Positions 46,685-54,459 of a stretch of DNA of 64,000 bases are shown one piece after another; within the stretch, counting starts at the first letter, position 1; each line of letters opens with the position of its first letter. Origin of the DNA: a beta proteobacterium MWH-UniP1 (lineage in GTDB: Bacteria; Pseudomonadota; Gammaproteobacteria; Burkholderiales; Burkholderiaceae_A). The position numbers and the translations under genes were made by a program. The DNA lies in assembly GCA_036362785.1 (NCBI GenBank), contig CP143625.1:124001-188000 (forward strand). Direction: 5' to 3'. The notes under the pieces were generated by a model that saw only the letters and a list, made by a program, of their open reading frames with translations, was not told the DNA's origin and searched no databases.

Positions 46685-47023
46685 TTAGTGCGAAATAGAC
46701 TTTGAAAACACGTTGATTACCACAACCCCTAAGATGATCAATCCAATTCCCATAAGCGCAGCGACATCAAGCTTTTGTCCCAGGGCTAACCAGCCAATGA
46801 CACCAACCAGCGCAATGCCAGCCCCCGACCAGATCGCGTAAGTGATGGCAAGTGGTAGGGTCTGAACGACTTTGGCAAGCAGAAAAAACGCCAGACCGTA
46901 GCCAAAGATGACCACAAGAAGGGGCAAGGGCTTAGTAAAACCCTGGGTGTATTTCAACGCGACTGTGCCAGCGACTTCAGCCAAGATGGCAATGCTTAGG
47001 TAAAGCCAAGCCAAAAAATGCAC
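46685..47023 (-). CDS. SMR-family small multidrug efflux protein
   Basis: A 112-residue protein with four membrane helices and the signature Glu in the first (LSIAILAEVAGTVALKYTQGF), then AITYAIWSGAGIALVGVIGW. The family (EmrE, QacE, Gdx) exports cationic drugs, guanidinium or polyamines by proton exchange. The AEVAGT region and YAIWSG loop favour the EmrE/QacE branch, though the subtype is uncertain. It abuts hipA after four bases but is unlikely to be functionally linked. Confidence 0.85.
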   Translation of the reverse strand: MHFLAWLYLSIAILAEVAGTVALKYTQGFTKPLPLLVVIFGYGLAFFLLAKVVQTLPLAITYAIWSGAGIALVGVIGWLALGQKLDVAALMGIGLIILGVVVINVFSKSISH

Positions 47024-47027
47024 TCCT

Positions 47028-48281
47028 TTAAGAAATCCGTCGTATTGTCAGGGTGCAGCGTTGCTCGATCAAGTTCACGATTTGTTCGACCACACCATGG
47101 TTGGTGAAGCCATGCTTGGGGTCTGACTGCAGTTCACGCGCGGCAAGCGGCATCAATTTCGCCAATGCCAAGATCCGCTTTCTGGTCTGAGCTTTGCTTA
47201 GTGCAACTGCTTCAGCGAACCGATCCCAGTGCCGCGCCTGGACGTCATCGAACTTGTATTTGCCACCAATCTTCATCGCCATCTTCGGCGTCAACCCTGG
47301 ATAGACCGCTGTCGAAAGCACGTCATAGAGCGGCGCCAGCACGGCGGACTTGCCCGCATAGAGCAGCGAGAAATTCTTGGCGTGTGCGTCATGATTGCCG
47401 ATCAATGCATTGAAGATCACATAGTCGAGCAAGCGCAGAATTTGTGGTGCGCTAGGCCGCACAACCCGCCGAACTAGATCAAAACATTGCGCCAGATCCG
47501 GGCCACCCTCGTTCTGGTATTTCATTTCTGGCACTACGCCTAGCGCCTGGCAAAAGTCCTCTTGGTGCAGTCGCTGCCGATGGCCTCGCGCATCGACCAC
47601 CCGGTCGTAGCGCTCGACCAACAGAAACTGTCGCCCCAACACAGAATGCACCTGTGACATGGCTGGCTTGAGCTGCATAGCTTCGGCCAGCGCCAGGCAA
47701 AACCCCTCGTTGGTGACTGTGTCTGCCAGGGTAGGGATGGCAGGCTTCAAGATATGTGAGCTGGGCGTCCCGTTTCTAGGAAGGCCAATCCGGGCGCCAT
47801 CGAAGACCACGGGCAGCTTGTCTTGAGCGCCGGCCAGTGAGAGCCGCAAGCCAGTCTTGCCAGCCAACATCGGCCGGTGTGGCAGTTCATCAATAATGGC
47901 GACAATCTCCTCGCCGCTTAGCCACTGAACATCTTCCTCTTGCTCAGAACTACGCATCGACTGCCCTGGCTCCAGCAGGGTCACGGCCCCGGCACACTCC
48001 CCACCGATATGGTCAAGCAGCGCAAAATCGTTCTGGCTCGACACCTGAAATTGCTTTGCAATGAGTCGCCGGAGTTGCCCCTCTGGCAATAGTCCCGCAA
48101 AAAAGGGCCGCGTGTGATGATCGTGGAATGGTTCTGCTTGCAGAGGCAGTAAGCTGGACAGGGGCGCCGCGTCAGGGCGTGAGAGCCAATCCGGGGCGTA
48201 ACGGAAACTCAATCGACCCTCGCTCAGGGACAGGATTCCAATCCGATCGGCGAACAGCCAGACCTCCAGCTCATGCACCAT
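47028..48281 (-). CDS. hipA: HipA-family toxin kinase
   Basis: A 417-residue HipA: N-terminal HipA_N region (DRIGILSLSEGRLSFRYAPDW), a central SLAGAQDKLPVVFDG segment, and the C-terminal kinase core with IGNHDAHAKNFSLLY (catalytic Asp and Asn) and LAPLYDVLSTAVYPG (metal-binding Asp). HipA phosphorylates an aminoacyl-tRNA synthetase in E. coli, inducing dormancy; the target here is not known. It overlaps hipB by 11 bases. Confidence 0.92.
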   Translation of the reverse strand: MVHELEVWLFADRIGILSLSEGRLSFRYAPDWLSRPDAAPLSSLLPLQAEPFHDHHTRPFFAGLLPEGQLRRLIAKQFQVSSQNDFALLDHIGGECAGAVTLLEPGQSMRSSEQEEDVQWLSGEEIVAIIDELPHRPMLAGKTGLRLSLAGAQDKLPVVFDGARIGLPRNGTPSSHILKPAIPTLADTVTNEGFCLALAEAMQLKPAMSQVHSVLGRQFLLVERYDRVVDARGHRQRLHQEDFCQALGVVPEMKYQNEGGPDLAQCFDLVRRVVRPSAPQILRLLDYVIFNALIGNHDAHAKNFSLLYAGKSAVLAPLYDVLSTAVYPGLTPKMAMKIGGKYKFDDVQARHWDRFAEAVALSKAQTRKRILALAKLMPLAARELQSDPKHGFTNHGVVEQIVNLIEQRCTLTIRRIS

Positions 48282-48531
48282 GCTTGTCGCCTGCGGGGTG
48301 ATTTTCAGGGGCTGATGATGCTAGGCCAGTAATTTGGAGCGTTCCCCCCAAGGCGTCGATCACGCGCAGCACGTTTTCAAAACGCAGAGTGGGCTTTCCT
48401 GCCTCAAGGTCCACGATGAAGCGCACACCAACCCCGGCCGCCAAAGCAAGCTGGGGCTGCGTTAGGCCTAGCTGCTTGCGTGCAGCACGCAGTGCATCGC
48501 CGAGGTTTTCTGTGGTTTGTATGGAGCTCAT
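48271..48531 (-). CDS. hipB: HipB-family antitoxin/repressor
   Basis: An 86-residue XRE/HTH_3 protein (GDALRAARKQLGLTQPQLALAAGVG; FIVDLEAGKPTLRFENVLRVIDAL). HipB binds HipA and represses the operon. Three palindromic sites of the TTCCCG-N-CGGGAA type lie immediately upstream (48543-48658) and are the likely operators. It is placed just outside the leftmost tRNA-Phe fragment. Confidence 0.92.
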   Translation of the reverse strand: MSSIQTTENLGDALRAARKQLGLTQPQLALAAGVGVRFIVDLEAGKPTLRFENVLRVIDALGGTLQITGLASSAPENHPAGDKHGA

Positions 48532-48542
48532 GAATCGCTTTG

Positions 48543-48558
48543 TTTCCCGTTCGGGAAA
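48543..48558. promoter_or_regulatory. HipB operator 1
   Basis: TTTCCCG-TT-CGGGAAA, a 16-base palindrome 11 bases upstream of the hipB ATG. Its position across the ribosome-binding/start-proximal region suits autorepression. Confidence 0.7.
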
Positions 48559-48593
48559 TTATTGCCCAGAGTGAAGAGCGGTGCAAGCGTTAT

Positions 48594-48607
48594 TTCCCGT
48601 TCGGGAA
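48594..48607. promoter_or_regulatory. HipB operator 2
   Basis: TTCCCG-TT-CGGGAA, the same core as operator 1, starting 51 bases further upstream (centre to centre about five helical turns), so bound dimers would lie on the same DNA face. Confidence 0.7.
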
Positions 48608-48640
48608 TTTTTTACAAAAAAGACTGCTTTTTAGACTGAA

Positions 48641-48658
48641 AATTCCCGATCAGGAATT
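48641..48658. promoter_or_regulatory. HipB operator 3 (weaker)
   Basis: AATTCC-CGATCA-GGAATT, a diverged palindrome of the same type, about 49 bases beyond operator 2. The inner CCG/CGG bases are only half kept, so affinity should be lower. Confidence 0.6.
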
Positions 48659-48783
48659 TTTTGTGTGGATTTTTGTTAGTCGCTAAGATCTTCAGACATA
48701 CGCGTCAGGCTACCCAGTAGGTGGAGAGTGAATGCTGCATTCCCCGTTAATGGGGGAGAGTCAGTCGATAGACGGTTAGAGAG

Positions 48784-48828
48784 TGGTGGCTCGGGGCGGA
48801 ATCGAACCACCGACACAAGGATTTTCAG
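48784..48828 (-). repeat. Displaced 3' half of tRNA-Phe (left attachment site)
   Basis: Forty-five bases identical to 51387-51431, covering the tRNA-Phe gene from the anticodon loop to the CCA end on the minus strand. Identity stops right after the TTTTCAG core (48822-48828). This is what is left when an element integrates in the anticodon loop and restores the gene with its own 3' half. It marks the left boundary of element 1. Confidence 0.85.
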
Positions 48829-49079
48829 GGTCTTCTAAGCCGTTGATTTGCCGTGAAAGTCACAGCGATTAATTTGCTAAAAATTCGATGTCGAAAAACA
48901 CGGCTAAAGCTCTGAAGCCTTGCGGCACCGTCTGGCATGGTCTGCCAGTCGCACAACCTTTCACGGCCGAAGTGGGCATCTGGGGCCGTCTCCCTTGGCC
49001 GCTCAATCGTCCTGTCTGATTAGTTAGCGATTTGATACTGTAGTGAGCGAGAAGACAGCAAGGCGCAGCACAAGGCTTA

Positions 49080-50024
49080 TCAACGCGCCGCTGTTCGCAC
49101 CTTCCTCAAAATTAATACTATCCGGTAGGTGTACAAGACGAAGAATAGGGCCAAGAGTTCCTCAAATGCCTCGCTATGTCCTTTAAAACTAAATCCCGCC
49201 ATCGCAAAGATTAAAACAGAGAAACTCGGTGGGGGCGCAATCAAAAATAAAAGCGCATGGACTTTCTTTGCTGGAAACACCCAAAACAAAACACTGGAAA
49301 CAAAAAACGACACTCCAACCGCTGGATAAATGAAGGTAAAGAGAGGATTAAAAAAGTTATGAATCGTGGTTTCTTGTTGAAAGTTGTACTTTTCGAAGAT
49401 ACCAAACGACTCCCAGCCGAACACTCGCTGCCCCCAGCTCAGTTCCTCACCAAAAAGCACTAGAAGAACAACGCCAAGGCAGCCTAAGAACAGCCTTGTA
49501 GATTTTGGAAGTATGTCAATATCCGACTGCTTCCGAGCGTGGAAAAGAGCATAAAACGCCAAGAATCCCGCCAAAAGAAAACAAAAGGTGCTGGTCGTTT
49601 CCAAAAGTCCCTCATGGGCTGGCTCACCAATAATCAGTACAAGCAAATGCATTAATAAGGCTGCCGCTGTGCTTGCTATAAAAAATCTCTTTTCAGTTGT
49701 CTCTTGCAGGCGGGAATTAGCAAACAAAAAACTCCTAAGCCTTGACGTGTCTATAGCTGCTTCGCATAATTTCCGAAAAGCAAGCCATAAAATGTACCCA
49801 AGGGGCGTGGCCAGTAAAACACCCAACACAACTAGACAAATTTTTAAAAGAAAGAAATATGCAGCAATCAGCATGATCGTCTGCGGCTCGAGTTGGTTAT
49901 CAGGCGAGAGATAACGCTCTACAAAAAAGACGATAGCGTCCAGCGACTGCTGATGAAAAAATGAGATCGTGGCCGCACACATGAGTAAAAGACCACCGAC
50001 GGCCTTGAGGAAATGTCTCATCAT
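49080..50024 (-). CDS. Polytopic membrane protein with EELSWGQR and HN motifs
   Basis: A 314-residue protein with about eight hydrophobic segments. A conserved-looking pair of motifs faces one another at the ends of helices: FGEELSWGQRVFGWE (Glu193, Glu194, Arg200) and YNFQQETTIHNFFN (Asn214, Gln216, Glu218, His222, Asn223). I recall this EE-SWGQR plus N-Q-E-HN pattern from uncharacterised membrane proteins; the EE and HxxxN elements also recall CPBP intramembrane proteases, but spacing differs, so I do not assign that family. It is cargo of element 1. Confidence 0.7.
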   Translation of the reverse strand: MMRHFLKAVGGLLLMCAATISFFHQQSLDAIVFFVERYLSPDNQLEPQTIMLIAAYFFLLKICLVVLGVLLATPLGYILWLAFRKLCEAAIDTSRLRSFLFANSRLQETTEKRFFIASTAAALLMHLLVLIIGEPAHEGLLETTSTFCFLLAGFLAFYALFHARKQSDIDILPKSTRLFLGCLGVVLLVLFGEELSWGQRVFGWESFGIFEKYNFQQETTIHNFFNPLFTFIYPAVGVSFFVSSVLFWVFPAKKVHALLFLIAPPPSFSVLIFAMAGFSFKGHSEAFEELLALFFVLYTYRIVLILRKVRTAAR

Positions 50025-50249
50025 CGAAGTAATCCAAAAATGGGATCGATTTACTAAAAAAGCGTACGTTGAAAAGTCGGCGCGGTGATGCCTAACGGCG
50101 CGTGGCGGGGCGGTTCAATCCGACCAAAGCCGAGTATGCCTGATCTGCGCGTCATCCCGTCCAGCTGGTGGTTGCCTGGTTCCGAGGTTCAGTCGCACCT
50201 ATGCCGTTGATAATATACGCTTCATACTCAAACCTAATTTCAGCATCGT

Positions 50250-50597
50250 ATGGCACTCAGTATCGAAGAAATTGGCAGAATTGACCATCTTGTCGGCGAC
50301 TGGTGTATCCGGCGTGTGCCGCCGGAGATCAAGAAGCAGCTTGACTACGACTACGAAATTGATGGGCAAGCCGTGATGCTTCTCGAGGTTCGTCCGGTTT
50401 GGCGGGGCGATCCGGGCGAATTCACCAGAAGCCCATTTGCCAAACTCAGGTACATCAAGACCGCCGACCTATGGCATATCTACTGGATGCGAGCCAGCGG
50501 AAAGTGGCAAGCTTACGAACCTGACCCCGTCGCAGATACCATTGAAGAGGCTCTGGCGATCATTGAACACGATCGCTACGGTTGTTTCTTTGGTTGA
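50250..50597 (+). CDS. DUF3024 family protein
   Basis: A 115-residue soluble protein matching the DUF3024 pattern: VRPVWRGDPGEFTRSPFAKL and LWHIYWMRASGKWQAYEPDP. The function is unknown; members are frequent in genomic islands and beside toxin-antitoxin genes. The ATG at 50250 lacks a strong ribosome-binding site. It lies between the membrane protein gene and the HepT-MntA pair. Confidence 0.75.
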   Translation: MALSIEEIGRIDHLVGDWCIRRVPPEIKKQLDYDYEIDGQAVMLLEVRPVWRGDPGEFTRSPFAKLRYIKTADLWHIYWMRASGKWQAYEPDPVADTIEEALAIIEHDRYGCFFG

Positions 50598-50664
50598 ACC
50601 CTAGAAAAAAATTTAGCTTTAGTAGTGGTTATACGACGGGGTCGATATGGTGAATTCGCATCGG

Positions 50665-50717
50665 GCACTGCATCCGAATGCATCTCATAAGGGAGACGGC
50701 CCTGTGGTTTCAGTCCT
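50665..50717 (+). repeat. Diverged copy of an element end (ghost attachment site)
   Basis: Fifty-three bases match 54277-54329 at 42 positions, including CATAAGG, CCCTGTG and TTTCAGTCCT. At the right-hand copy this sequence forms the end of element 2 and runs into the tRNA core. Here it ends in the last codons of hepT. It looks like a scar of an earlier element of the same family inside element 1. Confidence 0.6.
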
Positions 50718-51057
50718 TGAGTTGGTCAAGGCCGACTCTCTTGATTTCGCTGACAAAATGTGGAATGTCTATCGTCGCGGTTGTCCAGACGATCTCCTCA
50801 TCCACGGTGATATATGCGTGAATCAATTCGTTACGCATACCAATCGCTTCACGCCATGGAAGACCTGGGTAGCTCGCTTTAGTTTGAGCTGAAATTTGAG
50901 AGGAAGCTTCGCCAATAATCTCGATAGCTCTTATAACCGCATACCGAAGCATCTTGTCAGATGACAGCGAAGCCCTGTCCTTGCCCTCTAAAAACTTTGA
51001 TAAGTCTTCTGCTGCTTCGAGAATGTGCCCAATTCGAGCTATGTCTTTAATTGCCAT
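50710..51057 (-). CDS. hepT: HepT-like HEPN toxin (RNase)
   Basis: A 115-residue all-helical HEPN (DUF86) protein with the catalytic RX4HXY motif in RNELIHAY (Arg75, His80, Tyr82). In characterised HepT-MntA pairs the Tyr is AMPylated by MntA, which silences the RNase. It overlaps the antitoxin gene by 11 bases. The last codons run into the ghost attachment sequence, so its C-terminus may have been reshaped by recombination. Confidence 0.88.
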   Translation of the reverse strand: MAIKDIARIGHILEAAEDLSKFLEGKDRASLSSDKMLRYAVIRAIEIIGEASSQISAQTKASYPGLPWREAIGMRNELIHAYITVDEEIVWTTATIDIPHFVSEIKRVGLDQLKD

Positions 51058-51346
51058 ACTGCAGCAATGCTTCTTTTAGAACTTGGTCACGAAAGAAATG
51101 AGAGAGCCCCATCGGGGTTTTAAGATCAATTTTTCTTCCCTCAACCATTTCTGATAGTTCGCACTCCATGCGCACGATTCCAAAAAACCCTGGCACCCGA
51201 TCCGGATAAAACTCCACCAATAAATCAATATCACTGTCAGGCCTTGCGGTGCCATGCAGCTGCGAGCCGAACAGTGACAACTTGCGAATGCCGTTGGCTT
51301 CGCAAAAAGCAGCGAGTTTTGTGGGTTCAATCGGCAGGCGTTTCAT
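51047..51346 (-). CDS. mntA: MntA-like nucleotidyltransferase antitoxin
   Basis: A 99-residue minimal nucleotidyltransferase with GSQLHGTARPDSDIDLLVEF, giving the GS motif (27-28) and the DxD metal site (Asp39, Asp41). It neutralises HepT by AMPylation. The ATG at 51346 is chosen; a longer frame to 51421 would run through the tRNA-Phe gene. The gene starts 41 bases from the tRNA 3' end, at the very edge of element 1. Confidence 0.88.
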   Translation of the reverse strand: MKRLPIEPTKLAAFCEANGIRKLSLFGSQLHGTARPDSDIDLLVEFYPDRVPGFFGIVRMECELSEMVEGRKIDLKTPMGLSHFFRDQVLKEALLQYGN

Positions 51347-51386
51347 GCTGCCGATTATGTGCCCGGGCGGGCAGGCCATCAAGGGA

Positions 51387-51565
<179 letters not shown>

Positions 51566-51702
51566 TTCTCCAATGGGCCCCTCACCGAGGATGGCTTCTG
51601 AGAGCCATTTCTGGGGTGCTTGAGGATGTTAGAGCCATGGGAAAGACCTGCCGAGACCGCCGAGCCAGGGGAATTTTTGAGTGCTTCCTTGGGTTTTCCT
51701 TG

Positions 51703-51795
51703 TTACTCCCTTAACTCCTCCTCGACCCAAGCGAAGACCTTCCTAGACGCATAGACGCCTACTACCAGCATGAAGATTTGAAAATATTCAGTCAT
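51703..51795 (-). CDS. Very small membrane protein (30 aa)
   Basis: Thirty codons from ATG 51795, with AAAGG five bases upstream: a hydrophobic stretch (IFMLVVGVYA) and a charged C-terminus. The good ribosome-binding site is the main support. It may be coupled to the 63-residue membrane protein encoded just upstream on the same strand. Confidence 0.4.
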   Translation of the reverse strand: MTEYFQIFMLVVGVYASRKVFAWVEEELRE

Positions 51796-51834
51796 TTTTG
51801 CCTTTATGTGTGTAGTTAGATGTAAAAAATTTGA

Positions 51835-52026
51835 TCACTTGAGGACCTTTAAAAGCACCAGGATCCGAACGGCTACGAAAACCACTACTCCGGCCTTGAG
51901 TGTTTCTTCAAAGGTCCCCTCCCCGCCAAACAGCCCGAGGAGTGCCAGGATCACTACATACTCTGCGGACCGAAGCCCAAGCCATTGCCCAAACGTAAGT
52001 TTTTTTGTCATGTAAGCATCTTTCAT
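51835..52026 (-). CDS. Small membrane protein (up to 63 aa)
   Basis: A 63-residue frame with two hydrophobic stretches (AEYVVILALLGLFGG and LKAGVVVFVAVRILVLLKVL). An internal ATG at 52011 would give a 58-residue protein beginning MTKKLTFGQW. No family recognised. It is cargo of element 2. Confidence 0.5.
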   Translation of the reverse strand: MKDAYMTKKLTFGQWLGLRSAEYVVILALLGLFGGEGTFEETLKAGVVVFVAVRILVLLKVLK

Positions 52027-52226
52027 GCGTAAGTTTTCTTGACGGAAATGAGAGCCCGATTAAATCTAAAAATGACATGACTGAGCCCATTTGGCTAGTT
52101 CGATGTGCATTGGGGTGCCTGAGCCCGTTGGATTACTTTCGAGGCGCTATTCACAGCACTCTGAAGGGTCGCTGTCGTCAGATGGCTGTATCTGTTCTAC
52201 TTCTTTAGGTTTACTTTTCGCACACT

Positions 52227-52640
52227 CTACCGCGTTACTGGGCAACTCAAGTCGCCCTCTTCACAGTTAAGAAAACGACTGAGCTCTTTAATGCGCTGTT
52301 GAGTCATTTCTGCCAGGCAAGCGTCACGTACCATCGGATACGCAGATCCACCTTCGACTCCGGATGCCGTAAATTTGCACTTCAAGTCTCGGAATTTAAT
52401 CCACGCCAATTGAATTTCCTTCAGTTTGGATTTTTGCTTTTCATCCAACTTTGCTCTGAGATCGCCATATACGCTGTTTATTTTCTTCGTTTCGCGATCA
52501 AGAGCTGATGAAGCACATGCGTTCATCTCGCGCTGTGTTATTGCATTTTTACAATTCGACGCAAAAGATGGGAGCGCCGAAAAAAATAAAATGCAAGTCA
52601 CAAACTTTGTCGGTAGTTTTTTTAAGTGTTTCATAAGCAT
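52227..52640 (-). CDS. LprI-like DUF1311 protein, secreted
   Basis: A 137-residue exported protein: signal peptide cleaved near SFAS (about residue 28), then the DUF1311 pattern of paired cysteines (NCKNAITQREMNACAS), NSVYGDLRAKL, IQLAWIKFRDLKCKF, GGSAYPMVRDACLAEMT. LprI in mycobacteria inhibits lysozyme; most family members are uncharacterised. An ATG two codons in (52634) is an alternative start. It is the only gene of element 2 with a recognisable family. Confidence 0.82.
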   Translation of the reverse strand: MLMKHLKKLPTKFVTCILFFSALPSFASNCKNAITQREMNACASSALDRETKKINSVYGDLRAKLDEKQKSKLKEIQLAWIKFRDLKCKFTASGVEGGSAYPMVRDACLAEMTQQRIKELSRFLNCEEGDLSCPVTR

Positions 52641-52737
52641 GCTGCCCTTTTTTTACCCACTTGCGCCAAATCGCAAATTAAAACGATTTTATGGTGTAAT
52701 CGTTATCTATATAAAAAACTTTAAAAAGGCGGTCACT

Positions 52738-53205
52738 ATGCAAAAGCGAACAGTTTTAAAAGGGCTGGGGGCGTTGGCGTTGTATCCAGTCGCTGGCTGC
52801 TCGGTTGTTCAGCCTGAGCCTCCTCCGAAGGTGGTTATAGAGGCGAAAGACATTAAGTCTGTGGGGCATTTGATAGAGGAGATGCGAAAAGGCGCCGGGA
52901 AATTTGCTCCAAAGGAAATTGATCTAGACGAGGTTTACCAAACAATCGCTGATGCGTTTGTAGCGTACGCCAGAGATGCTATCGAGCTCGGAATCGCTAT
53001 TCCCAAGCAGATTGTAGAAAAACTCCCATTGAGAAAAAAGACGGCGGTGCCTGCAATGGTTATCTTTGCGCTCTGGGGGGTTACATTCATCGTTCCAATT
53101 AAAGCTTTTTTCGACGCTGCTCTAGGATCACTTGTGGTGCTCGGGCTTTTTATCGGGGCCGCGATTAGCGCAGCCGCAAAGGGCAAAGGAAAAGAAAAGA
53201 TTTGA
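52738..53205 (+). CDS. Lipoprotein-like membrane protein of unknown function
   Basis: A 155-residue protein with a lipobox VAGC (Cys21) after a basic, hydrophobic N-terminus, a charged middle (residues 30-100) and a C-terminal pair of hydrophobic segments (AMVIFALWGVTFIVPIKAFF; SLVVLGLFIGAAISAAA) ending in a Lys/Gly-rich tail. AAGG lies eight to ten bases before the ATG. A lipid anchor combined with C-terminal membrane spans is unusual. A longer frame from 52426 crosses the divergent gene and is not used. Confidence 0.6.
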   Translation: MQKRTVLKGLGALALYPVAGCSVVQPEPPPKVVIEAKDIKSVGHLIEEMRKGAGKFAPKEIDLDEVYQTIADAFVAYARDAIELGIAIPKQIVEKLPLRKKTAVPAMVIFALWGVTFIVPIKAFFDAALGSLVVLGLFIGAAISAAAKGKGKEKI

Positions 53206-53270
53206 AACTTCCAGCAGTCGTAATGGTTTAAGACTTCGCTAAGCAAAACACACAATTTAAGGGCTCAAGC

Positions 53271-53429
53271 ATGTCAACTGTCCTTGCCTACTTCTTCGGC
53301 GCAATCATCATAGCGTCAGTCGGTTACAGCTTATTTAGATACGGAATCGGCCGGTCTTTGATTGTGATTTTTTGGTTGCTGGTGGCCTCAATGCTTTTTT
53401 TGCTCGCCAAAGGACTTTTTAATTTTTAG
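53271..53429 (+). CDS. Small two-span membrane protein (52 aa)
   Basis: Fifty-two codons from ATG 53271: two hydrophobic helices (AYFFGAIIIASVGYSLF and IVIFWLLVASMLFLLA) joined by a short basic turn (RYGIGR). It follows the lipoprotein-like gene in the same direction and converges with the 233-residue gene, ending 11 bases before its stop. Size and topology are like those of immunity or holin-type proteins, but this is only an analogy. Confidence 0.55.
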   Translation: MSTVLAYFFGAIIIASVGYSLFRYGIGRSLIVIFWLLVASMLFLLAKGLFNF

Positions 53430-53440
53430 GAGGTCAAAAA

Positions 53441-54142
53441 TCACTTCTTCTCAAATCGATCTTTGACAGAGTTACTTACGCCTTCTGCCGTACTGCTTAC
53501 ACCATCTTTTACTTTGTTAAAACCTTCTTTGACAGAGTTTGCAACATCGTTAATCACTTCTAGCAGCGATTTTGCGACCACTCCTACTGTACGACCAAGT
53601 GTGTCGATACTCTCTTTCACAAATTTCCTAAGGTCTGCAAGATTTTCTGATGAAAGGCTTCGTTTAAGCGAGGTAGTAACGTAGTTGATCATTGCGCGGA
53701 TAAGCTCTTTTCCCACATTGAATGTCTCGCAGACTTTCTCAAGGATTGAGTCTTGCTCTTCAACGTTTAACGCTTTCCAGCCGTAGTAGATGGCGCCGAT
53801 CGCGCCACAGGTCATCGCTAGCGGGTTGGTCAAAATTACACCGCTAGTTGCCGCCCCGATTGCGGAAAGGTTGTTACCTAGGATTAGCTGCCCGACGACG
53901 GTTATCGCAAGCGGAGTGATATAGCCAATTCCAAAACCAAACTTCGCGCCCTCTAGTACGCGCCCTGCAGAACTGATGGTTTGATTTTCGCTTTCAATCA
54001 TCTCTTGAATGTGTTTGTCTACGAACGCATTCAGGTCGCCTGCTATTTGATAAATTGCACGAATACCGGCAATTAGGGGATTGAGTGGGTTAACAGGTAT
54101 GGCGACCATTTCGTTCTCTCCGGGCGAGGTTGACTCTGGCAA
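53441..54142 (-). CDS. Membrane-active protein with amphipathic tail, unknown function
   Basis: A 233-residue protein. Residues 20-60 are helical and charged, residues 68-125 form a long Gly/Ala-rich hydrophobic hairpin (FGFGIGYITPLAITVVGQLI; ATSGVILTNPLAMTCGAIGA), and the C-terminal 90 residues look like repeating amphipathic helix (NSVKEGFNKVKDGVSSTAEG). This plan resembles pore-forming or membrane-bending proteins. An internal ATG at 54109 (MVAIPVNPLNP) is an alternative start. I do not recognise the family. Confidence 0.6.
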   Translation of the reverse strand: MPESTSPGENEMVAIPVNPLNPLIAGIRAIYQIAGDLNAFVDKHIQEMIESENQTISSAGRVLEGAKFGFGIGYITPLAITVVGQLILGNNLSAIGAATSGVILTNPLAMTCGAIGAIYYGWKALNVEEQDSILEKVCETFNVGKELIRAMINYVTTSLKRSLSSENLADLRKFVKESIDTLGRTVGVVAKSLLEVINDVANSVKEGFNKVKDGVSSTAEGVSNSVKDRFEKK

Positions 54143-54276
54143 CAGCTTTTTGCCACATATCTTTATTTGTTAAGGTTAAATTATCTGAGGTATTGATGGC
54201 TAAATTACTAAAGGCGACTAAAGCGCTCTAGTACATTCTTACCAATGTGGGTCTGTTTTACCGGTCTTAAGTCTAG

Positions 54277-54459
<183 letters not shown>

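Noticed and set aside
48888..49019. 43-codon plus-strand frame inside the left end of element 1
   Set aside because: No ribosome-binding site, no hydrophobic or domain pattern, and Trp/Pro-rich composition typical of a chance frame.
49080..50024. Assignment of the membrane protein to the CPBP protease family
   Set aside because: EE is followed by SWGQR rather than the EExxxR spacing, and the helices and HN motif spacing differ from the family pattern.
50647..50892. 81-codon plus-strand frame opposite hepT
   Set aside because: It runs antisense over the clear HEPN gene, whose motif and partner are well supported.
52005..52208. 67-codon plus-strand frame in element 2
   Set aside because: It overlaps a better small membrane protein gene in part, lacks a ribosome-binding site and shows no domain or membrane pattern.
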